From assembly GCA_019925105.1 (NCBI GenBank), contig JAHGAU010000018.1, positions 1,083,663-1,147,662 of the forward strand: 64,000 bases of DNA, written 5' to 3'. The notes under the pieces are model-generated. The model did no database searches. It was not told the DNA's origin and worked only from the letters and a program-made list of their open reading frames with translations. A program made the position numbers and the translations under genes. The stretch comes from Niebla homalea. Lineage: Eukaryota > Ascomycota > Lecanoromycetes > Lecanorales > Ramalinaceae. The first letter of the stretch is position 1. Each line of letters starts with the position of its first letter. Positions 14,501-29,000 of the stretch are shown in pieces.

Positions 14501-16014
14501 ATTTTTTTTTATTTATTTTATAACTTTAAGGTAAAAAATTATTTTATAAAAGATTAAAACCATTTATTAAATAATAATAAAGTTTATAATAACGTATATA
14601 ATAATTATTTGATATATATTAAAAAATATGTGTAAATATAAAATATATTTAAATATAAGAAAAAACTTATTTAATAATTATAAAAGTTTAAAACCGATAC
14701 TTAAAAATAATTAATAAAGCGTATAAAATAACCTTTAACTTAATATTAAAATTTGAAGTTTTTATATTATTAATAAAGTTAATTTTTTATTAAGTAATTA
14801 GTTAAATACAACTTAAAAAAAAATATATATCCGATTACGGTAATAAGAAATAAATATATTTATTAAAATTATAAAAAGTTTTAAATAAGAAAGAATAAAA
14901 AAACAATATAATTTTTTTTTTTACTGAAATTAAATTAAAATAAATTAAAAAGGAAATTAACTTAATTTATATTTAAAAGGTTAACGTAAAAATATATAAA
15001 CTTTTACTTGAAATAAAAACGGCAATAATTAAAAGAATTATAAAAATAAAATTAATAACAATTATTTTATAAATTATAATATAATAAATAAAGTAATAAT
15101 ATAAATATAAAGAATTAATTCCTTAAAAATAATAATGTTTAACCTTAAATAAAAACGAGGTTATTAATAAATATTTCCGGTATTATAAGATTATAAGGAA
15201 AAAGAATAATATATTAACGATTTAACGTAAAATAAATAAAAATAATTTAACTTATTTTTTATTATTATATATATTAATAATTAAACGGATATTAATTATA
15301 AGTATAAATAAAAGAAGTAAAATACTATTTATATATTTATTTCTTACTTATTATTTATAAAGTTTAGATTAAAATTAATTAAAAAAACCGGGATTAACGA
15401 TTATTATTAAATACTTATTATTAAAAAGGGTCTTAAAATAATCATTAAGTTTATAATAATTTATTAATTTATTATTATAATTTAATTTAACCGGTAAAAT
15501 AAATAAAGTAATTAAAAATTTAATTAAAAAACTTTATTATTAACCCGGAAATAAAAATAATAACGGAAAGGCTATATTTAATAAAGGTTTAAAACCGTAA
15601 ATACCGGAGTAATATAAGAAATAATGTTGCGTTAATTAACGGAATCATATAAATAAAGTAATAATAATATATATATTAATAAAAATCTTTAAATATATAA
15701 TCGGAAATTTTAATATAAAATGGATTTATAAAATAACGGAAAAATAATAAATCCAAAAGTAACCTTTAAGAGGATTTAATCGTAATGTTATAGGTCTTCT
15801 TGGAAAAAATATATAAATAAATTATTACTTTTTAAATAACTATAAATATTATTAACTTTTAAAATAAAAACAAAGGTTAAATAAATATAGGTTTTTATTC
15901 TTAACGTTATAAATATCGGGTTTTTATAGTTATTAATAAAATTAAATAACCGATTATTAAAGAACCCCGGAATTAACTTAATTAAATCCATAATATAAAT
16001 TAATTAATGAATTA
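11593..16014 (+). mobile_element. LINE copy A, end of ORF1 plus ORF2
   Basis: This continues copy A after insertion H. The sequence from 11606 rejoins the point in ORF1 left at 5782, as comparison with copy J near 27,436-27,660 shows. The reverse transcriptase FVDD box survives as FVND at 14193-14204, the least altered version in the window. The tail at about 15,995-16,014 is a mutated AATC repeat, directly followed by the right-hand target duplication. Numerous stops show it is inactive. Confidence 0.85.
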
Positions 16015-16323
16015 ATTAAGAATCTTACTTTATTTATTTTATTTTATATATTATATTAATTATTTTTAAAAGTATTAATATATTATATATTAATTTCCGT
16101 TAAAACATTTTTATTAAGTTTTATTTAAGTTATTAAATTTTTATTAAAATTAAATATTATGTATTTTAATTTTTTTATAATCATTATTATTATTTTAAAA
16201 CGATCAAACTTAAAAATTAATATTATAATAAGTTTTTTATTTTTTATATTTTTTATTATCGTTTTTAATTTATTTTTATCCAATTAACTTTATTTTTATT
16301 TTAAAATTATCTTTGTTTAATTT
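16015..16323 (-). mobile_element. LINE copy C, short segment between insertions A and B
   Basis: About 300 bases of base-layer copy C, matching copy H near 9,600-9,900. The left boundary is the duplication made by A (16015-16027). The right boundary, CTTTGTTTAATTT at 16311-16323, pairs with CTTTATTTAATTT at 33521-33533 and marks the insertion of copy B; the single difference is a G/A change of the RIP kind. Confidence 0.8.
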
Positions 16324-18229
16324 GATTAATTAATTAATTTATACTACGGATTTAATTAAGCTAATTCCGGCGTTCCTTAATACGCAACCTTTTAGCCTTA
16401 TTAATAACCGTAAAAACCTAACGTTTATAACGTTAAAGTAAAAACCGGTATTTACCAGGTTTTTACCCTTTATTTTTTAAGGTAAAGGATATTAACGGTT
16501 GTTTAAAAAATAATAATTTATTTATATACTTCCTATATTTTAACTTCCCTAAGAAAATCTATAATATTATGATTATATCTTTATAAAAATTATATTTAAA
16601 CTTATTATTCTTTTACTCCTTTATATATTTATATTATTTTAACCTTACGTAGTACCTTTAAATATCTTTATTAATACTTATATACTTAATATATACCTTT
16701 TTCATATTATTATTATTATTAATTCCTTTAAAGACTTTTAATAAACGTTTATTATTATATTTTTATAATTATAAAAGATACTTTCCGGTTTATATAATTA
16801 ATATAACCGGTTTTTATTTCTTTTTTCCTTCCTTAATTAATAATAGGCCTTTTCCGTAAAGTCTTTAATAATTTTATTTATCTTTATAATAAAATTAAAT
16901 TATAATAATAATCCGGTAAATATTATAAACTTAATAATTATCCGGATATTTTACTTTATAAATAATATTTAACGGTAATTATAAATATTAACTTTTATTA
17001 TAAGTCTTAACTTAATTTCCGTAAATAAAAAATAAAAAATAAAAATATATATAGTATTTTACTTTTTTTATTAATATTTATATCCGGCGTTTATCCGATT
17101 TCTAATATATATAATAAATAAGAAATACGTTAAACTATTTTTACCCGTCCGGAGTTAAATCGTTAATATATTATTACCCTTTTTTATAATATTATAGCAG
17201 CGGAAATACTTATTAATAATCTTTTTATTGTTAAAAGCTAAATAATAATAACCTTAAAATATAAAATCTTTATATTTCCGTTAACGTTTAATTTATTTTA
17301 TCGTAACTTATAAAATAATTATTATAACTTTTATTCTTTAAATCTTTTTAATTTTAATCTTTCTTATACTTAACGGGAGTTTATATATATTTAAATTAAC
17401 CTCCGGGATACCGGTAAACTTAACTTTTTATATCTTTACTTTATCTTAATAAGAAAAAGAATAAATATCCTTAATTTATTCTTTTTAATTTAAGGCTTAT
17501 TAAGATTTTAGCGGATCCGCCTGTTTCCTATTATCGTAATTAAATATATATATCTTTTTAATTTTACTTAAATAATTATTTAATTTAATAAGATTTTAAT
17601 TAACGGTATAAAAACCTTAAACTTTAATACCGGGATAAAGGTTACTTTATAAGTATTATTAATTATTTTTAAATATTGGTTCTAAACTTTTTATAATATT
17701 TAAATAAGCTTTTTTTATATTTTAGAATATTTTTAAATATATATTATAATTAACTTTATTATAACTTAATAAATAGTTTAAGCCTTTTATAACGTAATTC
17801 TTTATATTAATACGGTAAGATAAATAAAGCCTTTTTCCTATAAAGTTATTTTTCTAAAAAATTTTCTTATATAGTCCTTTTAATTAAGTTTCTTATTTAC
17901 TTAAAGGTTAAAGACTTTAATATTGGTATCCGGCTTTACTTTAATTTTACTTAAATTTATTATAACTATTATCTTATATAATTTTAAGCTCTTAATTATA
18001 TAAATAAATTTATATTTATATAATTTAAATTAAGCTTTATAAGTTCTTACTTATTAAAAATAAACTCTATAAGTTTATTTCAATTTTAAATAATTTATAC
18101 GTATAAAGGTATTATAGGTTAAAAAATAAACGTTATTAATAAAGTTTTCAACTTCAACCTTTTATTTTAACTTAATAAATTCCTTAATTAATAAATTGTT
18201 AAAAAATAAAAAAATAATATAAAAGAAAT
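16324..18229 (-). mobile_element. LINE copy B, 3' part of ORF2
   Basis: Minus-strand copy starting with its 3' tail (TGATTAATTAATTAAT near 16324) and 3' sequence almost identical to that of copy H at 5783. The reverse transcriptase box (mutated FVDD, minus strand) lies near 18,124-18,145. Copy I interrupts it at 18230; the last 13 bases (18217-18229, ATATAAAAGAAAT) recur at 24049-24061. It continues at 24049 and again at 31862. Confidence 0.85.
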
Positions 18230-21200
18230 GATATATAAGTTATAAGAGGGATGGCGACGAATAAAGGGACCTTAAAGGTCCAAAACGATGCGTATATGTA
18301 TAGCTCTCGTAATAATAAAGGAAGTATATTAAGTACGATAAATAGAAGTAACGTAATAATAAAGAATAAAGTAATAAACGGGTAAATAACTTATATTAAT
18401 AGAAACGGTAATAACGTATACGGGTAATATAATAATAATAAGTTAAATAACGCTTAAAATAAATAAGGGAATTAAGGTTAATAAAATACGCGTATTAAGG
18501 CGCGTAAAACGTATAATAATAATACGAAGGTAATAAGTAAATAAAGGGGTAAAAAAGCCGTTATAATATTAACGGCAAAAAGTATAGGCGGGGGGAAAAG
18601 CCAGGAAAATTAAGATAAAAGTATTATTAAGGATATATAAAAAGGAAATAAAATTAATAAGAAAGATAAGACCTTAAAGGATTAAAAATAAAAGCCGGAA
18701 ACGATATATCGCCCAATAAATAAAGGTAAAAAAGCGGTAAAAAAGGTAATAAAAACCTTAAAAAAACTCTTTACGGTAAAATGGAAGGATATTACGTTAA
18801 AGACTTAACCGATATTACGGATTAAGTTAAAAAACATAAAGGACTTCTATATAGAAGTAAGGGTAAAAATAGGGAAAACGGAACGGTTACGGGGCTTTTA
18901 AGGGGCGGTAATAAAGGCATTAATAAAGGGTAAAGAAGGCGGCTTAAGGTTAAGTATATAAAATAAAAATATAAAGGTAACGGCCCCTTAAATAAAAAAA
19001 AGCTAAACAATAAAAATAATAAAAAGAATACTTACGGTAAACAATAAAGAAATAACGGAAAAGAAAGTAACTATATTAAAAAACGAGGATAATAACGGTC
19101 TGCCTATTTAATAATAAAAAAAGGAACGTAATTACGGAAATAAACTTATTATAATTAATAAAGGTTTTTAAAGTAATAACGGAATTATAAATAAAATAAA
19201 TTATCGTAATATATAAATAATAAAATAAGTATATCTTCCTTAATATAACGTCTTTAAAAATAAAAGAAAGCTTAAAAAGGTTTAAGGCTTAAGTTAATAA
19301 AAAGAATATAAGTTAATTAAGGTTTTAAGGTAATTATTTATTATTACGGTAAATAAGATATACTTATTACGTTTTATAAAAGCCAAGAAAAAGGTTATAT
19401 TAAAAAATATAAAAAGAAAAAATACGGTTTATTACCTAAAGCTTAAAATTATTAATTATAAGCTTTTTTTAGTAACAAAAAGACTTAACTCTTTAAAATA
19501 TATAAAGAAATATTTTATTATTATATTAAGCGTAACATTAATAAAGATATATAATTATATCTTAAATAAAAGGATTATTAAAGGGGATTTCTTAAAACAA
19601 CTTAATTATAAAATAAGGCAGCGGATATTTATTAATATTTTAATTATTAAGATTATAAATATATTATTATAAAATACCTTAATATTATAAAATATATAGT
19701 TTACGTTAAGGATTATAATACCTATAAATATATAAAGTTAATAATTAAAAAGCTTATAAAAGGTATACTTAAATACGTTACGTATAATAAGGAGGGATAT
19801 TTAATATAAGATTTTAAATATATAATAAAAGTTAAAAAATTAAATATAAAGAAACCCGGATAACCGTAAGAATCTAATAATATAATACCTATAAAATTGG
19901 TTAAATAAATTAATTAAAGGTAATTTTAAAACGCAGGGTTAATTAATTAATTAATAAGGGGTAAATAATAATAATAAATAAAGTAAAGAAAAAGAAATTC
20001 TTTATAATCTTAACCTTAAAAGCTGGCCGTTTTACGTTTTTAATAATAATTAAGAAGGTATTAAGCTAAAAAACGTTTAATTTTAATAAGAACTCCGGAA
20101 CTTAAACGGATATAAAAAAGGGAACTTTTATAAAGGTTGATATATAATATATTAATACTTTTAAGAATAATATAATATAACGTCCGTAACGAAAAAATTA
20201 AAATAATAATATTAATACTTAAGTTTAAAGAAGTTAAAAACGTTAATATTATAATAATATAAAAATTACCGTATAACTTATATATATATTTATTTATTAA
20301 CCCAGAAGAAGGGTTTTATTTAACGTTTAAGGGAAATAAAATAATTAAAATATATTTCTTTATAAATAAGCGGCTTAACGTAAATAATTAAAATATTATT
20401 TATTATAATAAGAACCTTTATATATTCCGTATTATAAAAAAAAAGAATTTAAAAAGCAATTTTAATATTTATAATACGTATAACCCGCTGCCGGTTAATA
20501 AAAAAGGATTTATTACGATATTATTATTTGAAGAAATCTTAATTATCTTAAGTAAGTATATATTGCTTAAAGACATTAATTTATATTATTATATATAGAA
20601 TAAAAAAAGGTATATAATAAATTATATTAAATTTAATAACTTATTAATAATTATTACTTAATTTAACTTCTTATTATTAATATTATAAAAGATTATTATA
20701 TAAAAGAATTATAAGTTTAAAATAATAATTAATTTAACCTTTAATATAAAAGGGATTATTAACGCCGTTATAATATATAAGTTATAAAAGGACTTAAAAT
20801 ATAGCTTAAATTATATATTAATATAAATAATTTTAAATTAAATTATTAATACGATTTTATTATTATTAATAAAAAGGATATAAAAACGGTTAAGGAAATA
20901 AAGGTTTCTATAAAAACGGGGAAACAATAATATAGTTCGCGGATTTCCCTTAATTAAATAATAAAGATTAAATTAATTTTTTTATAAAGCGAATAATAAA
21001 GGTATTAAATGAAATAATCGATAAAATAATCCCGGTAATAAAGCTTTCTTAAAGAATTAAAACCTATTAAAATAAAGGATATATAACCATAACCGTAAAA
21101 GTAAAAAGGTTAATTAAGTAAACTTTTAAATATAGGAATTAAAAGATACTTAATTAATTAAGGGTTACTTAAAAGAAAAAGGAAAGGATTATTAAGAAAA

Positions 21201-24048
21201 TTGAGTAAATATATTTTTAATTTACGGTATATAACTTAACGGTTTTACCTTATAATATTTAAAAGTTAATAAAACATAAAAAAAATTAAAATAAGAGATT
21301 AAAGTTTACTTTTAAATTCCCGCTTTTTAAAAGATAGAATAATATATTAATTAATACTTTTAACGGTAAAATCGAAGCCTTTAAAAAGTATTTTTCCCCT
21401 TTCCGTTAAAAGTTAATTTAAACGATATTAATAACGTTACGTACTTTAACCCCGTATTATTAAATAAAATAATAATATAAAATATAATAATTAAAGTAAT
21501 TAATAAATTAAAGAAAAATAAAGCCTTAAGATTAAATAAGATTTTTAATAAATTCTTATTAATAATAGCCTTATTATTTAAAAGGATTTTTATTTATCTT
21601 TTTTAAATATATTTTAATATCGGTTATTACATATATAAGTTTAAGGAAATAAAGACGATTATCCTTAAGAAGTTTATGAAGTTAAATTACTTTAAAGTAA
21701 AGTCTTATAGATTTATTATATTCCTTTATACGTTAAAAAAAGCCTTAAAGATAATAATAATAAAGATCCTTAATAATTATATAAAGAATTACGGACTTCT
21801 CTTTAATTAATAAATAAAAACAAGGAAAAATCGATTAATAAAAATAGCTCTTAAAGGATTAATCGACGGTATATATACGGTATAAGGTTACGGGAAAAAG
21901 CATATTACAAATCTTTTTTCTTTCAATATTATAAATATTTTTAATAAAACAAATTATTAAAGATTACTATATAATTAAAAAAAAAGGGGATATTATCCTT
22001 TTTAATTAAATAAACGAAAAATTTTTTAAGCGATTAAGCTATATTGATTAACTTAAAATAAAAGATAAGCTTAATAAAATTTATTATAATAAAGATTCTT
22101 TAAGAATTATTTATTTTTTTTTTATATTATTCTTCTTCTCTAATAATTTATTAATTAAAAAGCTTATTAAATTAAAATAAAAAGTTTAAATTAAAGGCTT
22201 TATTAATAACGTTTACCTTTTAACTCATAGTATTTTTCTATATATAAATTATTTAAAATTAAAATAAATTTATAAAGTTTATCTTCGGTAAATAAGAACT
22301 TACGGGGCTTAATTCGTATTATATAAATATAAATTTATTTATATAATTAAAAGCTTAAAGCTATATAATATAATAATTATAATAAACTTAAGTAAAATTA
22401 CGGTAAAGCCGGATATTAATATTAAAGTCCTTAACCTTTGAGTAAATAAGAAGCTTAATTAAAAGGACTATATAAGAAAGGTTTAAAAGAAAATAACTTT
22501 ATATAAAAAAGGCCTTATTTATCTTATTATATTAATATAAAGAGTTACGTTATAAAAGGCCCGGATTATTTATTAAATTGTAATAAAGTTAATTATAATA
22601 TACGTTATAATTATCTAATATATACTTAAGGATACTTTAAGATATAAGAAAAAGTTTATTTAAATATTATAAAAAGTCCAGAACCGATATTTATAAATAA
22701 TTAACGGTATTTATAAAATAACTTTTATCCCGGTATTAAAATTTAAGGTTTTTATACCGTTAATTAAGGTTTTATTAAATTAAATAATTACTTAAATAAA
22801 GTTAAAGAAATATATATATTTAATTACGATAATAAGAAATAAGTGAATCTATTAGAATCTTAATAAGTTTTAAGTTAAAAAAAGTAAATTAAGGATATTT
22901 ATCCCCTTTCTTATTAAAATAAAGTAAAAATAAATTAAAAAGGAAGTTAACCTTACCGGTATCCCGGAGGTTAATTTAAGCGTATATAAACTCCCATTAA
23001 ATGTAAAAGAAACCGAGATTAAAAGGATTTAAAGGATAAAAATTATAATAATTATTTTATAGATTACGATAAAATAAAATAAATATTAATATAAATATAA
23101 AGATTTTATATTTTAAGGTTATTATTATTTAGTTTTTAACGATAAAAAGATTATTAATAAGTATTTCCGCCGTTATAATATTATAAAAAAGGGTAATAAC
23201 GTATTAATAATTTAATTCCGGACGGGTAAAAACGGTTTAACTTATTTCCTATTTATATATATACCGGGAATTAAATAGACGCAGCCGCATATAAGTATAA
23301 ATAAAGAAAGTAAAACGTTATATACGTCCTTATTTCTTATTTTTTATTTACGGAAATTAAATTAAAATTTCTAATAAAAGTTAATACTTATAATTATTAT
23401 AAAATATTATTTATAAAGCGAAATATTTAGGTAACTATTAAATTTATAATATTTACCGGATTATTATTATAAATTAGCCTTATTATAAAGATAAATAAAA
23501 TTATTAAAAATTTTACGGAAAAAGCTTATTATTAATTAAGGAGAAAAAAAGAGAAGCGGAAACCGGTTATATTAATTATATAAACCGGAAAGTATCTATT
23601 ATAATTATAAAGATATAATAATAGATACTTATTAAAAGTCTTTAAAGGAGTTAATAGCGATAATAATATAAAAAATATCTATATTAAATATATAAATATT
23701 AATAAAGATGTTTAAAGGTATTACGTAAGGTTAAAATAATATAAATATATAAAGGAGTAAAAGAATAACGAATTTAAAGGTAGCCCCTATAAGGATACGG
23801 TTCTAATTTTATGGATTTTCTTAAAGAAATTAAAATATAAAAAGTATATAAATAGATTATTATTTTCTAAATAGCCGTTAATATCCTTTACCTTAAGGGA
23901 TAGAGGGTAAAGGCCTGATAAACGCCGGTTTTTACCCTGACGTTATAAGTATCAGGTTTTACAGTTATTAATAAGGTTAAAAGGCCGCGTATTAAGGAAC
24001 GCCGGAATTAGCTTAATTAGATCCGTAGTATAAATCAATCAATCAATC
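18230..24048 (+). mobile_element. Full-length LINE copy I nested in copy B
   Basis: Complete 5.8-kb plus-strand LINE. The ORF1 start is intact at 18251 (ATGGCGACGAATAAAGGGAC), about 20 bases after the 5' end. ORF1 ends near 19.6 kb and ORF2 follows. In ORF2 the endonuclease motif GDFNLHH is mutated at 20569-20589 and the reverse transcriptase FVDD box reads FINN at 22199-22210, followed by VYLLTHS. The 3' tail is four AATC units ending at about 24048. The 13-bp target duplication ATATAAAAGAAAT is perfect. Many in-frame stops show RIP inactivation. Confidence 0.9.
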
Positions 24049-26053
24049 ATATAAAAGAAATAAACGATCTTTAAGGAATCCCCCTTATAGTAAGTTTTAT
24101 TCAACTTATTTTTTATCTTAAGTTAATCGATATAACTCAATTGCTTAAGAATCTTTTTATTTATTTAATTAAAAAAAATAATATTCCTTTTTTTTTAAGT
24201 TATATAATAACCTTTAATAATTTATTTTATTAAAAATATTTATAATATTGAAAGAAAGAAAACTTATAATATACTTTTTTTCCGTAATTTTATACCGCAT
24301 ATATGCCCTTAATTAATTTTTTAAGGGTTATTTCTATTAATTAATTTTTCTTTATTTTTATTTATTAATTAAAAAGAAGTCCGTAATTCTTTAAATAATC
24401 GTTAAAGATCTTCGTTATCATTATTTTTAAGGCTTTTTTAGCGTATAAAGGAGTATAATACGTTATAAGTTTTTACTTTAAAGTAATCCGGCTTAATAAG
24501 CTTCTTAAGGATAATTGTTTTTACTTCCTTAAATTTATATAAATAATAATTAACGTTAAAGTATACTTAAAAGAAATAAGTAAAGACCCTTTTAAACCAT
24601 AAAATTATTATTAATAGGAATCTATTGGGAATCCTATTTAATTTTAAAACTTTATTTTTTTTAAATTTATTAATTGCTTTATTTATTATGTTTTATATTA
24701 TGAGGTTATTTATTATTAGGTTATTTATTAATATAAGATAAAAATATGTAATACCGTTAAGATCGTTTAAATTAACTTTTAACGGAAAAAAGAAAAATAT
24801 TTTTCTAAGGGTTTTAATCTTACCGTTAAAGGTATTAATTAATATATTATTAAATTTTTTAAAAAGTAAAAATTTAAAAATAAACTTTAATTTCTTACTT
24901 TATTCTTTATTATACTTTATTAGTTTTTAAATATTATAAGGTAAAGCCGTTAAACTATATACCGTAAATTAAAAGTATATTTACTTAATTTTTTCAATAA
25001 TCCTCTCCTTTTCTTTTTAAATAACGTTTAATTAATTAAATATCTTTTGATTCTTATACTTAAAAGCTTATTTAATTAACCTTTTTACCTTTATAATTAC
25101 GGTTATATATCCTTTATTTTAATAAATTTTAACTCTTTAAGAAAATTTTATTATTAAGGTTATTTTATTAATTACTTTATTTAATGCCTTTATTATTTGC
25201 TTTATAAAAAAGGTAATTTAATCCCTATTATTTAATTAAGGGAGGTCCATAAATTATATTATTATTTTTTCCGTTTTTATATAAACCTCTATTTTTTTAA
25301 TCGTTTTTTACGTTTTCTTTATTAATAATAATAAAATCGTATTAACGGTTTAATTTAAGGTTATCTATATTAATATATAGTTTAAGTTATATTTTAAGTC
25401 CTTTTATAATTTATATATTATAAATACGTTGGTAATCTTTTTTATATTAAAGGTTAAATTAATTATCGTTTTAAATTTATAACTTTCTTATATAATAGTT
25501 TTTTATAATATTAATAATAAAAAATTAACTTAAGTAATAACTATTAATAGGTTATTTAATTTTATATAATTTATTATACGTCCTTTTTTATTTTATATAT
25601 AATAATATAAATTAAAGACTTTAAATAATATATATTTATTTAAAATAATTAAAACCTCTTTAAGTAATAATATTATAAAAAGTCCTTTTTTATTAACCGG
25701 CGGCGGGTCATATACGTTATAAATATTAAGGTCGTTTTTTAAGTCCTTTTCTTTTATAATACGGAATATATAAAGGTTTTTATTATAATAAATAATATCT
25801 TAATTATCTACGTTAAGTTACTTATTTATAAAAAAATATATTCTGGTTATCTTATCCCCCTTAAAGGTTAAATAAAATCCCTCCTTTGGGTTAATAAATA
25901 AATATATATATAAGTTATATAATAATTCTTATATTATTATAATATCGATATTTTTAATTTCTTTAAACTTAAATATCGATATTATTATTTTAATTTTTTT
26001 ATTACGGACGTTATATTATATCATTTTTAAAAGCGTTAATATATTATATATTA
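24049..26053 (-). mobile_element. LINE copy B, middle of ORF2
   Basis: Continues copy B from the point interrupted at 18229; the match is to copy H from about 7,700 to 9,680. A 16-bp tandem duplication (GGTTATTTATTATTA-type) near 24,713-24,745 is not present in H. The segment stops at 26053, where plus-strand copy J was inserted; its last 13 bases are the left duplication of J. Confidence 0.85.
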
Positions 26054-29000
26054 GATCTTAATAAAATATTAATAATTATAAATAAACTTGAAAATGGCGA
26101 CGAACAACGGGACCCTAGAGGTCAGAAACGATACACGTGTATATAGCTTAAGTAATAATAAGGATAATACCTTAAATACGATAAACGGAAGCGGAATAAT
26201 AATAAAAATAAAAAAAGAAGAAGGGTAAACGGCCTAGGTTAATAGGAACGGTAATAAGTTATATAAATAACGCGATAAATACGAGATGGAAAGGCCTTAA
26301 ATTAAATAAAAAGCTTATGGTTAATAAGATACGTATAAAGGAACGTATATAACGCGTAAAAATATTATTATAAAAAATAATAAATAAAGGGTAAAAGGGA
26401 TAAAGACGGTACGTAAGGACGGATAAAGGGTAAACGGAAGCGTAAAAGGCCTTATTAAGTATATATAAATTAAGAAAAATTAAGTAAAAATAAAAAGATA
26501 TTAAATAAATAAAAATAAACTATAAAAAAAAAAAATTATTAAATATATAAAGGAAAAGTAAAAAGGAAGGAAACGGTAAAAATATTAAAAGGTTTCCTTA
26601 TAATTATATAAAAGGATATTACGTTAAAAACCTAATTAATATTATAAATTAAGTTACGGAGAATAAAAAACTTTTACGTAAATACGGGGAAAGATTTAAG
26701 GGAGTTAAAAAGATTATACGGAGCTTAAAAGGCGGTAATAAAAACGCCAGCGGACGGAGGCGAAGAAAAATAGAAAGAATACGTATAAAGTAAAGAAGCG
26801 ATAAAAAAAACTTTAAAAAAAAGAGCGGGGATAAGTTAAATAATAAAGGTTATAAAAGTAACGTTAACGTTAATAATAAAGGAGGTAAGGGTAAGGGAAA
26901 AGGCAGCGGTATTAAGGAAGGCGAAGATAATAACCGTATAATTATTAAGTAAAAAGGAAAGGAATATAATAATAAAAATAAACCCGTTATAATTAATAAA
27001 GGCGTTTAAGGTTACGGGAGAATTATTAATAGAATAAATTATTACGGTATATAAACTATAAAGCGGAGATATCTTCCTTAATATAGCCTTATTAAAGGCG
27101 AAAAAAAAACTGGAGAAATCGAAAAAATAAACCGGTAAAAAAAGGTATAAAATAATAAAGGTATTAAGGCAATCCTTTATTATTACGGTAAACGGGATAT
27201 ACTTAATAAGGTTTACGGGGGAGGAAAAGGAAATTACTTTAAGGTAAATAGAAAAGGAGAATATAATCCTTTACTTTAAGTTAAAAATCGTTAATTATAA
27301 TTTTTTTTTATAATAAAAAGGCTAAATGCCTTTAATTATATAAAGAAATATTCTATAATTATCTTAAGCGTAACGTTAATAAGGATATACGACGATATCT
27401 TTAATAAAAAGATAATAAAGGGTAAGTCTTTTAAATTAATAAAACTTTAAAACCGGATAACGGATATTTATTAATACTTTAAATATTAAAAATATAAATA
27501 TATTATTACGAAATACCTTAATAATACGAAATACATGGTATATATTAAAAAGTATAATATGAATAAATATATTAACTTAATAATAAAAGGCTTAATAAAA
27601 ATACGTTAAAATACGTAGTATATAAGAATAATATTTACTTAATATAAAACTTATAATATACGGTAAAAGCGAAAAAAACCTAACATAGAAAGATTAGGAT
27701 AACAGTTAAAATTTAATATTATAACTTATATAAACTTAAACCAATAAAATAATTAAAAACGGTCTTAAAATATAAATAGAACTTATTAAATAAAAAAAAA
27801 AAAATAAAACGTAATAATTAATAATATAAAAAAAAAGAAACTTATAATAATATTAACCTTTAAGGCCGGTTACTTAACCGGGATAACTATTATAATAAAA
27901 AAATTAAAATAAATAACGTTTAACCTTAAAAAAAGACTATTTATATTAATAAAAATTAATAAAAAGAACCCGATAAACGTTAATATTTAATATATTTATA
28001 TTTTTAAGGGTAATATAATATAATATATATAAAAAAGTAATTAAAATTATAATATTAATATTTAAATTTAAGGAAATAAAAAATATCGATATTATAATAA
28101 TATAAAAGTTATTATATAATTTATATATTTACTTTTTAATTAACCTAGAAGATAGTTTTTACTTAATTTTTAAGGGTAATAAAATAACGTAAACGTATTT
28201 CTTTATTAATAAAAGGTTAAATATAGATAGTTAAAACGTTATTTATTATAAAGGGAACCTATATATATTCCGGATTATATAAAAAAGGATATTAAAAGTA
28301 ATTTAAATATTTATAATATATATAATCCGTTACCGGTTAATAGGAAAAGACTTTTTACGATCCTATTACTTAAAGATATTATAATTATACTTAATAAATA
28401 CTTTTTAATAAAGGACTTTAATCTTTATTACGTTTAATAGAATAAAAACGGTTATACGATTAATTATATTAAATTTAAAAAGCTATTAATAATTATTATA
28501 TAATTTAATTTTATATTATTAATATTAAAAAAAATTATTATATAAGAAAGTTATAAGTTTAAAACTATAATTAACTTAATATTTAATTCAGAAAATATTA
28601 TTAATTTAATTATAATATATAAACCTTAAAAGGACTTAAAATACGGTTTAAATTACGTCTTAATATAAATAACCTTAAATTAATTTATTAACGTAACTTT
28701 ATTTTTCCCGTTTAAATAAACGTAAAAAACGGTTAAAGAAATTAAGGTATTTATAAAAACAATAAAAGTAATATCTTAATTAACGGAACTCCCTTAACTT
28801 AATAATAAAAAATAAATTAATTATTTTATAAAACGGATAATAAAGGCTTTAAACGAAATAGTTAACGTTATAATCTTAATTATAAAATTATCTTAAAGAA
28901 TTAAAACTTATTAAGATAAAAAATATATAAAGGTAATTATAAAGATAAAAGCGCTTATAAAATAAATTATTAAATATAAAAACCAGGAGATACTTTAACG

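Noticed and set aside
15788..15991. 67-codon minus-strand ORF
   Set aside because: It is antisense to the 3' end of ORF2 in LINE copy A; an open frame by chance in AT-rich sequence.
18822..19010. 62-codon minus-strand ORF
   Set aside because: It is antisense to ORF1 of LINE copy I and has no start context or family.
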